DNA from: Marinobacter iranensis
GTDB lineage: Bacteria; Pseudomonadota; Gammaproteobacteria; Pseudomonadales; Oleiphilaceae
Length of the DNA: 60,344 bases
Assembly: GCF_029207565.1 (NCBI RefSeq)
Contig: NZ_JANCMW010000008.1
Coordinates: 1 to 60,344 of the forward strand
Direction of reading: 5' to 3'
This document shows, one piece after another, positions 60,043 through 60,344 of this stretch (position 1 is the first letter of the stretch; the number at the start of each line of letters is the position of its first letter). Under the pieces are notes generated by a model. That model saw only the letters and a program-made list of their open reading frames with translations, did no database searches and was not told the origin of the DNA. A program made the position numbers and the translations under genes.

Positions 60043-60344
60043 TCAGAAATCACGTAATTGCCTGACCCAGGGAGACTGGTCCTGCAGGGCCTGCGGAAGA
60101 CGCTCAACCGCCTTCCGCGCAGCCTCCAGGGAAGAAAATTCACCGTAGAAGCCAATAAACCAGTCCTGACCCTGCCTTTGGGTATGGGTATAAAGTATAC
60201 CGGAAATGGAGTCGTACTGGTCCATCAGGCCCAGCACCGTCTGCTCCCGATTGCCGGCAATCAGTTGCACCGTCCAGCCTTCGCGGGCCCTCGCGCTCTC
60301 GATATCCATGAAAACCGATGGACGGGAGGGTATAAAACCTGGCT
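60043..60344 (-). CDS. SPOR domain protein, C-terminal part (DamX-like), partial
   Basis: The frame is open to the right edge of the window, so the N-terminus lies outside; about 100 codons are visible. They encode a SPOR domain (GWTVQLIAGN...GQDWFIGFYGEFSSLEAARKAVERLP), which binds denuded peptidoglycan at the division septum. In Pseudomonas-type genomes the gene upstream of gltB, after aroK-aroB, is a DamX-like AAA/SPOR protein, so this is the best guess. The ATG at 60309 is internal to the domain start and is not taken as the gene start. Confidence 0.8.
   Translation of the reverse strand, partial: PGFIPSRPSVFMDIESARAREGWTVQLIAGNREQTVLGLMDQYDSISGILYTHTQRQGQDWFIGFYGEFSSLEAARKAVERLPQALQDQSPWVRQLRDF

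Overview
The window looks like chromosome from a marine gammaproteobacterium close to Pseudomonas, most probably Marinobacter or a near relative. This is inferred from three things. Gene order across the pilS-pilR-minor pilin-ispH-fkpB-lspA-ileS-ribF-murJ-rpsT / proB-obgE-rpmA-rplU-ispB block matches the Pseudomonas aeruginosa order as I recall it. There is a wax-ester-synthase/DGAT family gene. The rib-nus-thiL-pgpA operon carries a RibB protein with a degenerate RibA domain. No prophage, CRISPR array, tRNA gene or insertion sequence is visible.

Layout. 1-300: leader and two promoters of an rRNA operon that runs off the left edge on the minus strand. 301-4539: pssA and the branched-chain operon ilvIH-ilvC (minus). 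5024-12674: a DUF4124 protein, rluD-pgeF-clpB (minus, with a sigma-32-like promoter before clpB), bamD (+) and nadE (minus). 12760-23679: type IV pilus two-component system pilSR, then the minor pilin/adhesin cluster fimT-fimU-pilV-pilW-pilX-pilY1-pilY2-like-pilE (+). 23710-31304: ileS-lspA-fkpB-ispH and ribF/murJ (minus). 31588-36476: rpsT (+), rplU-rpmA and obgE-proB (minus), ispB (+). 36623-41641: accessory genes (glutathionyl-hydroquinone reductase, LysR regulator, WS/DGAT acyltransferase, DUF2057 lipoprotein, a small DUF6316-like protein). 41673-48304: glyA, nrdR-ribD-ribBX-ribH-nusB-thiL-pgpA (minus). 48649-51823: ettA and radA (+). 52042-60344: pilZ, hemE, gltBD and the end of a DamX-like SPOR protein (minus).

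The most unusual content is non-coding. Seven intergenic elements of 102-110 bp share one architecture. Each has two 14-28 bp arms that are inverted complements of each other but differ in sequence from copy to copy. The arms enclose a conserved 52-55 nt core that folds into two small hairpins, each with an NGGA loop on one strand. Arm pairs co-vary between copies, and one inner hairpin shows a compensatory double change, so the fold (a three-way junction) appears to be what is maintained. The paired GGA loops resemble CsrA/RsmA binding sites, and one copy matches the published CsrA consensus exactly. I do not recognise a named family. A second, classical family of GTAG-type REP palindromes is also present: two head-to-head pairs and one solitary copy that lacks GTAG.

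Functional links. PilS/PilR, the minor pilins and PilY1 build and prime type IV pili. PilZ may connect c-di-GMP to such surface behaviour. ileS-lspA-fkpB-ispH and rluD-pgeF-clpB are conserved housekeeping linkages. The rib cluster makes riboflavin but lacks the riboflavin synthase gene usually found inside it. GltBD supplies glutamate.
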